The notes: generated from the sequence alone by a model not told the origin. 64,000 nt of DNA from CAVUAT01 sp963848045 (GCA_963848045.1 CAWKCC010000002.1:248001-312000), one strand, 5' to 3'; positions 17,195-25,804 are shown, counted from the stretch's first letter. Program-made: numbers and translations.

Positions 17195-17211
17195 GGCCAG
17201 AATGCTCCCCT

Positions 17212-18375
17212 ATGCGCGTACAGATCGTCGATCCGGCCGCCTACACGCCCCCTTACGATCACGCACTCTGCGCGGCGCTCGCTCGCGCGGGGGCCGACGT
17301 GGAGCTCGTCACCTGCCGTTTTCCCTACGGCTCGGTGCCGCGCGAGCCGGGATACGAGGTGAGCGAGCTCTTCTATCGCATCGGCTCGGACCCGGCCACC
17401 CACCCCGGGGTGCGCCGAGCCCTGCGGGCGGCCGGGCACATTCCCGACATGGCGCGCCATCGCCGCCATGCGCGCTCAGCCGACGTCGTCCACTACCAGT
17501 GGCTGCCGATTCCTCGCCTCGACAGGAGGCTGCTCGCCCCCGTCCACCCGCGCGTGTTCACGATGCACTGGCGCTTCCCCGATCCGAGCAGCCGCATCGG
17601 CCGCACCCTGCGCTCGCTGCTGGACAGGATGGACGCCATCGTTGCCCACTCCGCCCACGGCTCCCGGCGGCTCAGCGAGGAGCTCGGCGTCGATTCGTCG
17701 CGGATCGAGGTGATCCCCCACGGAGCCTTCGACTACCTGACCCGTCAGCCGGACGAGCAGCCCCTGCCCCTTGAGCTGCAGCAGGCGACGGGGCCGGTGA
17801 TCCTCGCCTTCGGGCTGATCCGGCCCTACAAGGGAACCGACGTGCTGCTCGAGGCCTTCGCCGAGCTGGGAGAGCGGGCCGAGCTCTGGATCGTCGGCAT
17901 GCCCCGGATGCCGATGGAGCCCCTGCGCCGGCTGGCCGAGCGCGCGCCCGGGAAGGTGCGCTTGATCGAGCGCTTCGTTCCCGACGCCCAGATCCCGGCC
18001 TTCATGCGCCGCGCTGACATCGTTGCGCTGCCCTACCGGGATATCGAGCAGTCCGGAGTGCTCTACACGGCCCTCGCCTTCGGGCGGCCGCTGGTGCTCA
18101 GCGAGCTCGGTGGCTTCCCCGAGGTGGCTGCGCTGGGGGCGGCGCGCACGGTTCCGCCGGGCGACCCGGCGGCGCTCGCGGCGGCGCTCGGCGAGCTGCT
18201 CGACGACCCGGCCGAGCGCGAGCGACTCGGCGCCGCCGCCCTCGCGGCTGCCCAGGGCCCCTACTCCTGGGAGGAGATCGGCCGTCGGACCCTGGCGCTG
18301 TACGAGCGGCTGCTTAGCATCCCCCCGGTGAGCGCGGCAAACCGGCACCCCCGGACACGGAGTGGAGGCAGCTGA
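17212..18375 (+). CDS. Glycosyltransferase family 4
   Basis: 387 residues, GT-B fold. The N-terminal acceptor domain starts MRVQIVDPAAYTPPYDHAL. The C-terminal donor domain shows ILAFGLIRPYKGTDVLLEAF and the nucleotide-sugar loop SGVLYTALAFGRPLVLSELG, where family members have the E-x7-E motif; here the first position is Ser-Gly rather than Glu. It is probably a retaining sugar transferase in repeat-unit assembly. The stop shares one base with the next start (TGATG), so the two glycosyltransferases are coupled. Confidence 0.86.
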   Translation: MRVQIVDPAAYTPPYDHALCAALARAGADVELVTCRFPYGSVPREPGYEVSELFYRIGSDPATHPGVRRALRAAGHIPDMARHRRHARSADVVHYQWLPIPRLDRRLLAPVHPRVFTMHWRFPDPSSRIGRTLRSLLDRMDAIVAHSAHGSRRLSEELGVDSSRIEVIPHGAFDYLTRQPDEQPLPLELQQATGPVILAFGLIRPYKGTDVLLEAFAELGERAELWIVGMPRMPMEPLRRLAERAPGKVRLIERFVPDAQIPAFMRRADIVALPYRDIEQSGVLYTALAFGRPLVLSELGGFPEVAALGAARTVPPGDPAALAAALGELLDDPAERERLGAAALAAAQGPYSWEEIGRRTLALYERLLSIPPVSAANRHPRTRSGGS

Positions 18376-19499
18376 TGGAGGTCGTCTTCTGGAGCTCGGT
18401 CGCGCTGATCGTCTACGCGCACCTGGGTTACCCGCTGCTGCTCGCCTTGCTGAGCCGTGCCTTCGGGCAGGCCGAGAGCACCGCCGAGCTCGGCGACCCC
18501 CCCCGGGTGACCCTGGTGATCGCCGCCTACGATGAGCAGGAGGTGATCGAGCGCAAGCTCGCCAACGCGTTGGCGCTCGACTACCCGCGCGGGCGTCTTG
18601 AGATCGTGGTCGCCTCCGACGGCTCCAAGGACCGCACGGTCGAGCTCGCCCGCGCAGCCGGCGCCGATCGCGTGCTCGACCTGCCGCGCGGCGGCAAGGT
18701 GGCTGCGCTGAACGCCGCGGTGCGCTCCACCGCGGGAAGCCCGATCATCGCTTTCTCGGACGCCAACAGCTTCTGGCGAGGTGACGCGATGAGGCGGCTG
18801 GTCGCTCGCTTCGCCGACGAGCGCGTCGGATATGTCTGCGGCCAGGTGCGCTTCTCGGGCGGCGAGGGGGGCAATCAGGAGGGCCTCTACTGGCGCTACG
18901 AGATGGCCGTGAGGAGCATGGAGTCCCGGCTCGCGGGCATCACCGCCGGCAACGGCGCCATCTACGCAGTGCGCCGCGAGGCCTACCTGGAGCTCGATCC
19001 CAGCCGCGGCCAGGACATCGGCTTTCCCTTCGAGCTGACCAAGCGCGGCTGGCGCGCCGAGTACGAGCCGGGGGCCTTGGCGGAGGAGCGCATGGCCCCC
19101 ACGATCGAGGGAGAGTTCAAGCGCAAGCGCCGCATGATGTGGGGCCTCTGGGACGTGATGCTGAGGTGGGGGATGCTCAGTCCTCGCGGCTACTCGCCCG
19201 CCTACGCGCTCGAGATCTACTCTCATCGCCTGCTCCGCTACCTGACCCCCTGGCTGCACCTGATCGCGCTGGCCGCCAACGCGGCCCTACTGGGAGACGG
19301 CGCCGTCTACGCGGTCACAATGGCCGTGCAGCTGGCCTTCCTGGCCGCCGCCCTGCTCGGCCGCTTCGTGCCCTTCCTTCCCTTCCGGGTCGCCTACTAC
19401 TACTTCACCGTCACCGCCTCGATCGCAGCGGGCCTGCTCGACCGCATCAGGGCGGGAGCCGTGCCGATCGGCTGGGAGAAGGTGGAGGGGACGCGGTGA
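18375..19499 (+). CDS. Membrane-associated glycosyltransferase family 2
   Basis: 374 residues. An N-terminal helix (about 5-25) precedes a GT-A domain: VTLVIAAYDEQEVIERKLAN, VASDGSKDRTVELA, FSDANSFWR at the DxD position (DAN), and a RKRRMMWGLWDVML segment in place of QxxRW. Three more helices form the C-terminus (about 295-365). This layout is like processive or monofunctional cellulose-synthase-type enzymes that act on membrane-bound acceptors. It is coupled to the GT4 gene upstream and overlaps the priming transferase by 4 bp (GTGA). Confidence 0.87.
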   Translation: MEVVFWSSVALIVYAHLGYPLLLALLSRAFGQAESTAELGDPPRVTLVIAAYDEQEVIERKLANALALDYPRGRLEIVVASDGSKDRTVELARAAGADRVLDLPRGGKVAALNAAVRSTAGSPIIAFSDANSFWRGDAMRRLVARFADERVGYVCGQVRFSGGEGGNQEGLYWRYEMAVRSMESRLAGITAGNGAIYAVRREAYLELDPSRGQDIGFPFELTKRGWRAEYEPGALAEERMAPTIEGEFKRKRRMMWGLWDVMLRWGMLSPRGYSPAYALEIYSHRLLRYLTPWLHLIALAANAALLGDGAVYAVTMAVQLAFLAAALLGRFVPFLPFRVAYYYFTVTASIAAGLLDRIRAGAVPIGWEKVEGTR

Positions 19500-20176
19500 G
19501 GGTGCCCGCAGCAGCGACCCCGCGGCGCGGCCTGCCCCGGGCGGCCGACCTCGCGCTCGCCGCGATCGGGCTGGTGCTGACCTCGCCCCTGCTGCTGGTC
19601 GCGGCGATCGCGATCAAGCTCGGCTCGAAGGGCCCGGTGCTGTACCGCCAGCAGCGCGTCGGGCGCCACGGCGAGCAGTTCGAAATGCTGAAGCTGCGCA
19701 CGATGCGGCAGGGCGCCGACCCGGTCGGCGTGGGCACCGCGGTCGTGGCCGGCGATCCCAGGGTCACCGGCGCCGGCAGGCTCCTGCGCCGTTTCTCGCT
19801 CGACGAGCTGCCGAACCTCGTCAATGTGCTGCGTGGCGAGATGGCGATCGTCGGCCCCCGGGCGACGCTGCCCGCCCAGGTGGCGCTGTACACGCCCCGC
19901 CAGCGCCGGCGTCTCGAGCTGAAGCCCGGCGTCACGGGCTGGGCGCAGGTGCGCGGGCGCGCCGAGATCCCCTGGGAGCAGAGGATCGAGCTCGACGCCT
20001 GGTACGCGGAGCACCGCTCGGTGGGGCTGGACCTGAAGATCGTCGCGATCACGCCCTTGGTGCTGGTCCGTGGAACCGGCCTCGCGGCGCCCGATCCCTA
20101 CGCGGGCTCCGACGCTGACTCGCCGCTGCGCCGCGCGGCCGAGCGCGAGCGCGACCCGTCGGAGCCCAGGCCTTAG
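19496..20176 (+). CDS. Priming phosphoglycosyl transferase (bacterial sugar transferase, PglC/WcaJ core)
   Basis: 226 residues from GTG 19496. One re-entrant hydrophobic helix (LAAIGLVLTSPLLLVAAIAI) precedes the monotopic PGT core. Signatures are LYRQQRVGRHGEQFEMLKLR, RRFSLDELPNLVNVLRGEM, IVGPRATLP and KPGVTGWAQVRGR. The DE pair in LDELPN is the catalytic dyad of this family. The enzyme transfers a sugar-1-phosphate to undecaprenyl phosphate and so starts the repeat unit. Its length is close to PglC, without the long WcaJ N-terminus. Paired with the PglF-like dehydratase at 9855, a 6-deoxy amino sugar is a reasonable first sugar. Confidence 0.9.
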   Translation: MRVPAAATPRRGLPRAADLALAAIGLVLTSPLLLVAAIAIKLGSKGPVLYRQQRVGRHGEQFEMLKLRTMRQGADPVGVGTAVVAGDPRVTGAGRLLRRFSLDELPNLVNVLRGEMAIVGPRATLPAQVALYTPRQRRRLELKPGVTGWAQVRGRAEIPWEQRIELDAWYAEHRSVGLDLKIVAITPLVLVRGTGLAAPDPYAGSDADSPLRRAAERERDPSEPRP

Positions 20177-20179
20177 CCT
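20174..20179 (+). promoter_or_regulatory. -10 element built on the upstream TAG stop codon
   Basis: TAGCCT, whose first three bases are the stop codon of the sugar transferase, ends 9 nt before the ATG of the GNAT gene. This suggests a leaderless transcript that starts inside the cluster. Confidence 0.45.
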
Positions 20180-20188
20180 GAGCAGCCG

Positions 20189-20722
20189 ATGGCGCGAGGA
20201 GTCTCACTCAGGGAGTTCGAGCCCGGCGACGCCGCTTCGGTCCATCGCTGGTTCAACAGCCCTGCGGCCACGGCGAACCTGCTCGAGCATCGCGGGTCGT
20301 TCAGCGAGGACGACGCCAGGGCCTGGGTCGAGCGCGCGATGCGCCAGGAGGGCGAGGACCGCAAATGGGCGGTCATGGTCGAGGGCATCGACGAGCCGGT
20401 GGGCTACACGGCGCTCTATGGGCTCGGCCGCCAGACGGCGCCCGAGCTGGGGGCGATCATGGGCGACGACCGGATTCGCGGCAGGGGGGTCGGGCGCGAG
20501 GCCGAGCGCCTCACCAACAAGAAGGCCTTCGACGACTTCGGAGCGCACAAGGTCTATGGACGCATTCCGACCACCAACGAGGCGGCCAAGAAGGCCGTGA
20601 TCTACAACGGCTGGGAGCGCGAGGGCGTGCTGCGACGGCACGTCCGCCACGAGGGCGAGCTGATCGATGTCGAGCTCTGGGGCGGATTCCCCGAGAACCA
20701 GCCCGAGCCGCCAGAGGACTGA
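20189..20722 (+). CDS. GNAT N-acetyltransferase (RimJ/RimL-like)
   Basis: 177 residues. It has the GNAT fold with LREFEPGDAASVHRWFNSP at the N-terminus and the acetyl-CoA pyrophosphate loop DRIRGRGVGREAERL at about 95-110. The C-terminus has the Asn-x-x-Ala-x-x-Leu-like segment TTNEAAKKAVIYNGW. It probably transfers an acetyl group to an amine. In this cluster an amino-sugar substrate is plausible, but RimJ-like folds also modify proteins. It has its own likely promoter. Confidence 0.82.
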   Translation: MARGVSLREFEPGDAASVHRWFNSPAATANLLEHRGSFSEDDARAWVERAMRQEGEDRKWAVMVEGIDEPVGYTALYGLGRQTAPELGAIMGDDRIRGRGVGREAERLTNKKAFDDFGAHKVYGRIPTTNEAAKKAVIYNGWEREGVLRRHVRHEGELIDVELWGGFPENQPEPPED

Positions 20723-20753
20723 GGCCGGCCGCTCCCGGCCGCAGGCCGTGACC

Positions 20754-21689
20754 ATGCAGAGGGCGACGCTGATCGAGGATGGCGGCGCGGCGAGCGCCTC
20801 GCCCGGGGACTTCTTCCGCTCTCCCGAGTTTCTCGACGCCGAGGGTGTCACTCACACGCTCGCGATCGAAGGCGACGGTCGCGGGTTGCGCCTGCCGGTG
20901 CTGGTCAGGGAGATCGAAGGCAGCGACCTTCGCGATGCGACCTCGCCCTATGGCTACCCGGGGGCCGACTGTGTCCCCGCTGCGCCCCCCGCGCCCGGCG
21001 AGATCGACTGGTCGGCGACCGGCCTGGTCAGCGTCTTCATCCGCGATCGCATCGGGCCCGCCTGCCTCGCGGGCGGCACCCTCCGCGCCGAGGTCAGAAC
21101 GGTGGACCCCCGGGCTCCGAGCGGGATGCGCAAGCGCCTGCGCGAGCAGATCCGGCGCAACGAGCGGCGGGGCTGGACGGTCGCCGCGGAGCCGGGGGGC
21201 GACGCGGGGCCCGAGGACCTCCGCGCCTTCGCGCTCGCCTACGAGCAGACGATGCGCCGGACGGGCGCCGCCCAGCGATACCTGTTCGATAACGCCTACC
21301 TCGAGCGCATTCTCTCCGCGGAGTCCTGCTGGCTCCTGCTCGCGGGCCGGGACGTGGAGGGCCCGGGTGCCGGGGTGATCGCCGCCGCCGGGGACCACCA
21401 CCTGCACTACTTCCTCGGCGGCACCGCCGACGCGGCGCTCGCCGACTCACCGATGAAGAACCTGTTCGCGGCGATGATCGCGCTGGCCGGCGAGCTCGGC
21501 CTCTCGCTCAATCTCGGCGGGGGGGTCACTCCCGGCGACTCGCTCGACGAGTTCAAGCGCGGGTTCGCCAACGGCACCGAGCCCTTCCATACTCATGAGG
21601 TGATCTGTGACCCGGTTGCCTACGGCGAGCTCAGCGCCGGAGGCGAGGCCGCTGGCGGCTTCTTCCCCGCCTACCGCGCGTCCGCCTAG
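20754..21689 (+). CDS. FemAB-like acyltransferase
   Basis: 311 residues from ATG 20754 (GTG 20748 is also possible). It has the double-GNAT layout of FemAB/BioF2-like proteins. The basic helix SGMRKRLREQIRRNERRGW precedes the second lobe, which contains AYEQTMRRTGAAQRYLFDNA and ends in the typical HYFLGGT and DEFKRGFANGTEPF blocks. The family adds amino acids or acyl groups to peptidoglycan precursors or exported glycans. The substrate cannot be read from the sequence. Its TAG stop is shared as CTAG with the convergent amidase gene. Confidence 0.78.
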   Translation: MQRATLIEDGGAASASPGDFFRSPEFLDAEGVTHTLAIEGDGRGLRLPVLVREIEGSDLRDATSPYGYPGADCVPAAPPAPGEIDWSATGLVSVFIRDRIGPACLAGGTLRAEVRTVDPRAPSGMRKRLREQIRRNERRGWTVAAEPGGDAGPEDLRAFALAYEQTMRRTGAAQRYLFDNAYLERILSAESCWLLLAGRDVEGPGAGVIAAAGDHHLHYFLGGTADAALADSPMKNLFAAMIALAGELGLSLNLGGGVTPGDSLDEFKRGFANGTEPFHTHEVICDPVAYGELSAGGEAAGGFFPAYRASA

Positions 21690-22921
21690 CTCTTCTTCTT
21701 CTTCTTCCCGCGCTTCTTCTTCCCCTTCCCGTTCTTCTTCCCCTTCCCCCGTCTCTTCGCGTAGCGCTTGATCCGCTTCTGCACGCCCTTGCGCATCTTC
21801 GGGATCGCGGTCTCGAGCTGCGCACCCGGGCAGGCCGTGAGGCCCAGGGTGCCGTGGCCGACGATGCGCGGAAGCGAGACCACCGCTCCGGCTGCGAATC
21901 GGCTCAAGGAGCCACCGGAGGAGGTCAGGCTGGTGGTGCCGGTCGCCGGGTAGGCGCGGGAGACGCCGAGCTTCCAGGCGAGGTAGCGGATGATCGAGCG
22001 GCGCGCCCGCTTCGTGATCGGCTCGGTGCCGTGCTCGCCGATCGACGCGATCGAGGTCGTCTGCGCGTTGAAGCCCTGCGCCTGTGCCCCGACGACCGGG
22101 TACTTGAGACCCCCGGCACGCCCCTCGTAGAGGACTCCGTAGCGATCGACCAGGGCGTTGTAGCCGATGTCGTTCCAGCCGTTGCCGTAGACGTGGAAGC
22201 GGCAGATGCCGAGCACGATCCCCGGCGCCTCCTCGGCCGTGTAGTCGTTGGCGTTGACGGTGTGGTGGATGACGGCACCGGCGACCACGCCGTACTCGGC
22301 CGGGCCGCGCGGTGGGCAGCCCCCGCTGGCGAGGTCGGCGCCCCAGGCGGCTCTCTTTCTCAGCTTGGGCTTCGGCGAGAGCGCCTCGGCCAGGGGCGTC
22401 GAGGCCACCGAGACGAAGGCCTCGTTGATCGAGCGCCGGGCGGCGTGCAGCAGCCGCTCCCCCAGGCCACCCGCGCTCCCCGAGACGTTGACGAAGTGCA
22501 GGCGCCCCGCGGGACGGTGGGCGGCTCGCACCTGGGCCTGCTCGGCGCCGCCGACGTAGATCGGGGTGCCGTCCTGCTGCGCCACCCACTCGCTCCACGC
22601 TCCGCCCTCCTCGCGCACCCTGATCTCGACCGTGCGCAGCTCGCGTGCCACCCCGACCAGGTCGAAGCGATGCGGCGCGGTGACCGGCGGAGAGATCCAG
22701 CGTGGTGGCGCCCCGGCCCGTTCGTGCCGGTGACCGGTGCGTCCCTCCGCGCCGCCGCCCGTCGCGCCCGCGGCTCGATCGAGCCGCTTTGCCGCTGGCA
22801 GCGGGCGCTCGAAGTCCTGGGCGCCCGGCACGTAGGGCGCCAGCGACAGGGCAGGTGCAGCCACCCAGGCGCATAGCGCCATTGCGACGAGCGTCGCGCC
22901 GGAGATCAGCTTGCTGCGCAT
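21686..22921 (-). CDS. Secreted N-acetylmuramoyl-L-alanine amidase (PGRP/amidase_2) with a lysine-rich tail
   Basis: 411 residues from ATG 22921, which has a GGAG site 7 nt upstream; an ATG at 22945 is the alternative. There is a signal peptide (MRSKLISGATLVAMALCAWV). A linker and a beta-rich region (about 70-190) precede a PGRP/T7-lysozyme-type amidase domain (about 195-370). Visible zinc-site elements are GAVIHHTVN and GHGTLGLTACPGA (His and Cys). The active-site Tyr segment GWNDIGYNALVDRYG is also present. The last ~40 residues are Lys/Arg/Gly-rich and end in KKKKKS. A similar tail is found on the secreted protein at 27331. It should cleave the glycan-peptide amide bond outside the cell. 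Confidence 0.88.
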   Translation of the reverse strand: MRSKLISGATLVAMALCAWVAAPALSLAPYVPGAQDFERPLPAAKRLDRAAGATGGGAEGRTGHRHERAGAPPRWISPPVTAPHRFDLVGVARELRTVEIRVREEGGAWSEWVAQQDGTPIYVGGAEQAQVRAAHRPAGRLHFVNVSGSAGGLGERLLHAARRSINEAFVSVASTPLAEALSPKPKLRKRAAWGADLASGGCPPRGPAEYGVVAGAVIHHTVNANDYTAEEAPGIVLGICRFHVYGNGWNDIGYNALVDRYGVLYEGRAGGLKYPVVGAQAQGFNAQTTSIASIGEHGTEPITKRARRSIIRYLAWKLGVSRAYPATGTTSLTSSGGSLSRFAAGAVVSLPRIVGHGTLGLTACPGAQLETAIPKMRKGVQKRIKRYAKRRGKGKKNGKGKKKRGKKKKKS

Positions 22922-23095
22922 ACCCTTGCTCCAACACCGGCGCATGGCTGGTGTTTCTACCCGAGAGCAGCGATTTCCCGCGATGAACGAGGACGTGCAC
23001 CCGCGCCCCTCCTCCGGCGTCGCTCACGGCCCAGCTCAGCCGGCGCCCGGCGTAGGGCCGCGGCGCTGCGGCGTCAGCCGGCGGGGCGCCCGCGA

Positions 23096-23863
23096 CTAGA
23101 GGTCGATCGGGAAGTTCTCGGGCCCGTTGCCGCGGTAGGTGTCGCGGAAGTTGCGCACCATGTCGAGCGCCAGCGGGTCAAACGCCTCACAGCCGACCGC
23201 GTTGGTCCAGGCGCTGACCGCGATCGCGTAGGGCAGGTCGGGGTCCGGGATCATGACCATGCCGCCCGGGTCCTCGTCGAAGACGCCCTTCAGGGCGAGC
23301 TGCTGGTCCTCCGGGAGGTCGGGGCTGTAGCGGATCTGGACGCGCCCGTGCTCCATCGAGTGCACCAGGCGGGGCTCGGGCGGCGTGGTTACGTAGGCTC
23401 CGTCGGCGACCGCCCCGCTGCCGCTCTCGCCGGCCGCCCCGTAGTGGTCGCCTGAAGTCGGGGGGTTCGTCTTGTAGCTGCCCTTGGTCTCGTCGGTGAA
23501 GTGGTCGTTTCCCTCATCTTCGAGGTCGAGCATCAGCTTGCAGCCCGCCTTGTTTGCCGATTCCTCGAGGTCCCCGAACTGGAGCGGCGGCGGCGTCGTT
23601 CCCTCGCGCGCGTCGCACTTGTAGTCAGCGAAGACGCCGATCTCGCCCTGGATATGGCAGTTGGCATCGGCCGAGGCGGCGTTCTCGCCATCTCCGCCGC
23701 CGCTGCTGAACGCAGCGACCAGGCCGGCGATCACCGCGACCGTGAGCACTCCCGCCACCGCGTAGCCGAGGATCAGCCGCCGCCGGCCCGATGACCCCTG
23801 GCCTGACGACTGCGCGACCCGCTCCTGGCGCAGCCGCTCCCTCTCCTCACGCTTGCTCGACAT
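23096..23863 (-). CDS. DUF3105 membrane-anchored extracytoplasmic protein
   Basis: 255 residues. A charged N-terminus (SSKREERERLRQERVAQ) precedes one membrane helix (about 30-50) and an outer DUF3105 domain. The domain motifs TNPPTSGDHYG and PRLVHSMEHGRVQIRYSP are intact, including the His pairs that may bind metal. Three cysteines (DANCHI, DYKCDA, AGCKL) lie between the helix and the first motif. The function of DUF3105 is not known. The start has the leaderless pattern described for the -10 at 23873. Confidence 0.85.
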   Translation of the reverse strand: MSSKREERERLRQERVAQSSGQGSSGRRRLILGYAVAGVLTVAVIAGLVAAFSSGGGDGENAASADANCHIQGEIGVFADYKCDAREGTTPPPLQFGDLEESANKAGCKLMLDLEDEGNDHFTDETKGSYKTNPPTSGDHYGAAGESGSGAVADGAYVTTPPEPRLVHSMEHGRVQIRYSPDLPEDQQLALKGVFDEDPGGMVMIPDPDLPYAIAVSAWTNAVGCEAFDPLALDMVRNFRDTYRGNGPENFPIDL

Positions 23864-23872
23864 CGGCCGCGG

Positions 23873-23878
23873 AATCTA
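23873..23878 (-). promoter_or_regulatory. -10 element built on the upstream TAG stop codon
   Basis: On the minus strand TAGATT ends 9 nt before the ATG of the DUF3105 gene. Its TAG is the stop codon of the alpha/beta hydrolase gene. Confidence 0.5.
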
Positions 23879-24730
23879 GCGAGTCTGCCTAAGCGCCGTC
23901 TCAGCGTGCGGCCGCGGCTCGGAGCCGCCGGCGACGGGGGAGCCCCAGACGTCGTCGAGAAAGCCGGCCAGCTCCGTGTCCAGCCGCTGGGGCGAGAGGC
24001 GCCACTCGAGGATCGAGTTCGCCTGGACCAGCCTCGCGTTGGGCAGCTCCTCCACGAGCATCCCGGAATCCGAAAACGGGTGTATGGGGTCGGCGCGGTG
24101 CCCGATCACCAGCGCCGGCTGCTCCATCTTCACCCGCTCGTCGTGATGCGGCGCCGCCGCGCCCAGGAAGAGGCCCTCCAGCACGGCCGCCGACGGAGCG
24201 GGGTCGAGCCGATAGGGGTCGAGCGCGAGGTCGACCAGTGGTGTGGTGCGCGGGACCCTGCGCGTGACGCCGGCCAGCGCGCGCATCAGCGGCTCACCGA
24301 AGCGCAGGGCCATCAGGATCGGGGTGAAGAAGGCGCCCACGGCCAGCAGCGCGTTGTCGAGCACCGGCATCTCGATCATCATTCCCCTTACCCGGTCGGG
24401 CGCGTCGCGGGCGATCGTGAGAGTGGTGTTGGCTCCCAGCGACGTCCCGCCGATCACAGCCTGGTCGAGGCCGAGGTGATCGAGCAGCGCGACCACCTGT
24501 CGGCCGAACAGGGCGATCGAGTAGTTGACCATCTCCGGGGGGCGATGCGAGCTGCCGTGCCCGAGCAGGTCCACCGTCAGAACGCGGTTGCCGCGCTCCG
24601 CCATCGCGGGTGCCAGGCGGCCGAACATGTGCTGGTTCATCAGCAGCCCGTGGATCAGTACGAGCGGCCGATCGCCCTCGCCGTAGTCCTCGTAGGCGAG
24701 CTCGTGTCCCTGGTGGCTGAAAGTGGGCAC
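23876..24730 (-). CDS. Alpha/beta hydrolase-fold protein
   Basis: 284 residues from GTG 24730. Typical fold: PLVLIHGLLMNQHMFGRLAP (oxyanion region), TVDLLGHGSS and the nucleophile elbow GGTSLGAN (GxSxG). An acid follows in HRADPIHP. Where most members have the catalytic His before the last helix, this one reads NSILEWRLSPQRL with no His, so the triad looks incomplete. The protein may be a non-hydrolytic or specialised member. No signal peptide is visible. It has its own probable leaderless promoter. Confidence 0.82.
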   Translation of the reverse strand: MPTFSHQGHELAYEDYGEGDRPLVLIHGLLMNQHMFGRLAPAMAERGNRVLTVDLLGHGSSHRPPEMVNYSIALFGRQVVALLDHLGLDQAVIGGTSLGANTTLTIARDAPDRVRGMMIEMPVLDNALLAVGAFFTPILMALRFGEPLMRALAGVTRRVPRTTPLVDLALDPYRLDPAPSAAVLEGLFLGAAAPHHDERVKMEQPALVIGHRADPIHPFSDSGMLVEELPNARLVQANSILEWRLSPQRLDTELAGFLDDVWGSPVAGGSEPRPHAETALRQTR

Positions 24731-24739
24731 GGCGGGCGC

Positions 24740-24745
24740 AGTCTA
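24740..24745 (-). promoter_or_regulatory. -10 element for the alpha/beta hydrolase gene
   Basis: TAGACT on the minus strand, ending 9 nt before GTG 24730. No Shine-Dalgarno is visible. Confidence 0.45.
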
Positions 24746-24780
24746 GGGCCACCGCGAGCCGGAAGCGCGACCAGAAGGAC

Positions 24781-25707
24781 TCAGGACACGCTGCGCAGCG
24801 CGAGCGGCTCGGTGGGAGCCCGGTCCCAGGGACGCGCCGCCCTCAGGGCGCTGAGGATCGCTCGCGTCGCGGGCCAGCGGTTGAGGGCGTAGAAGTGGAT
24901 TCCCGGGGCGCCCGCGGCCAGCAGCTGCGAGCACTGCTGCGCTCCGTATGCGATCCCGAACTCGAACTCGGCGCGCTCGTCGCCCCCGAGTGCCTCCAGC
25001 GCCGCGGCCAGCGGAGGCGGAATGCTCGCATCGCAGAGCGCGCAGACGCGCTTGACCTGCTCGTAGCCCACGATCGGCACGATCCCGGCGATGATCGGCG
25101 CCTCGATGCCGGCAGCGCGGGCCGCCACGACGAAGTCGAAATAGGCCTGGTTGTCGAAGAAGAGCTGCGTGATCAAGAAGCTCGCGCCGGCCTCGACCTT
25201 CGTCTTCAGATAGGCGAGGTCCGCGTCGGGGCTCTCCGCCTCGGGGTGCACCTCGGGAAAGCAGGCGCCGCCGATCGCCAGCTCAGGATGCGAGTCGGCG
25301 ATCATCGCGGCAAGCTCCGCTGCGCTCCCCAGCCCGCCCTCTGGCTGCTCGAAGTCCGGCTGCCCTGCCGGCGGGTCGCCGCGAAGGGCGAGGATGTTCT
25401 CGATCCCCGCCTCGGCGATGCCGTCGACCACGGCGCGCAGACCCTCGGCCGTCTCGCCCACGCAGTTCAGATGCGCCATCGCCTCGACGCCGTGGTCTTC
25501 GCGTATTGCCCGGGTCAGCTCCAGCGTGGTGCGGCGATCGTGGGTCGATCCGCCCGCTCCGTAGGTGACCGAGAAGAAGGACGGGTCCAGCTCGCTCAGC
25601 ACCCTGACGGACTCGAGCAGGCTCTCCCGCCCCTCGTCGCTCTTCGGGGGGAAGAACTCCACCGAGAAGCTGGGCTCGCCGCGCTTGAGGATCTCGTCGA
25701 TGCGCAC
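24781..25707 (-). CDS. metF: 5,10-Methylenetetrahydrofolate reductase
   Basis: 308 residues from GTG 25707. An ATG 8 codons upstream is possible, but the -10 TACCAT lies between the two. This is a FAD-dependent TIM barrel that reduces methylene-THF to methyl-THF for methionine synthesis. Family blocks are FSVEFFPPKSDEG, the FAD and folate motif VTYGAGGSTHDRT-like at FSVTYGAGGSTHDR, HLNCVGET, ALRGDPP and ITQLFFDNQAYFDFV. Length is normal for bacterial MetF. No methionine synthase is nearby. Confidence 0.93.
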   Translation of the reverse strand: MRIDEILKRGEPSFSVEFFPPKSDEGRESLLESVRVLSELDPSFFSVTYGAGGSTHDRRTTLELTRAIREDHGVEAMAHLNCVGETAEGLRAVVDGIAEAGIENILALRGDPPAGQPDFEQPEGGLGSAAELAAMIADSHPELAIGGACFPEVHPEAESPDADLAYLKTKVEAGASFLITQLFFDNQAYFDFVVAARAAGIEAPIIAGIVPIVGYEQVKRVCALCDASIPPPLAAALEALGGDERAEFEFGIAYGAQQCSQLLAAGAPGIHFYALNRWPATRAILSALRAARPWDRAPTEPLALRSVS

Positions 25708-25713
25708 GGGCCA

Positions 25714-25719
25714 ATGGTA
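25714..25719 (-). promoter_or_regulatory. -10 element for metF
   Basis: TACCAT on the minus strand, ending exactly 6 nt before GTG 25707. This predicts a leaderless metF mRNA and supports the shorter start. Confidence 0.5.
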
Positions 25720-25804
25720 GGGACGCCCCACCCGCGCCTCGGCCCCTGGGCGCGTGGCCGCTGACGGGCCGCTCGCGGCCGGCCCGGGGGACGAGGTCGG
25801 GTGA

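Noticed and set aside
22946..23095. A possible small plus-strand gene between the amidase and DUF3105 genes.
   Set aside because: The frame is Pro/Arg-rich, lacks a ribosome site and has no recognisable feature; the 150-bp gap is more likely just intergenic.
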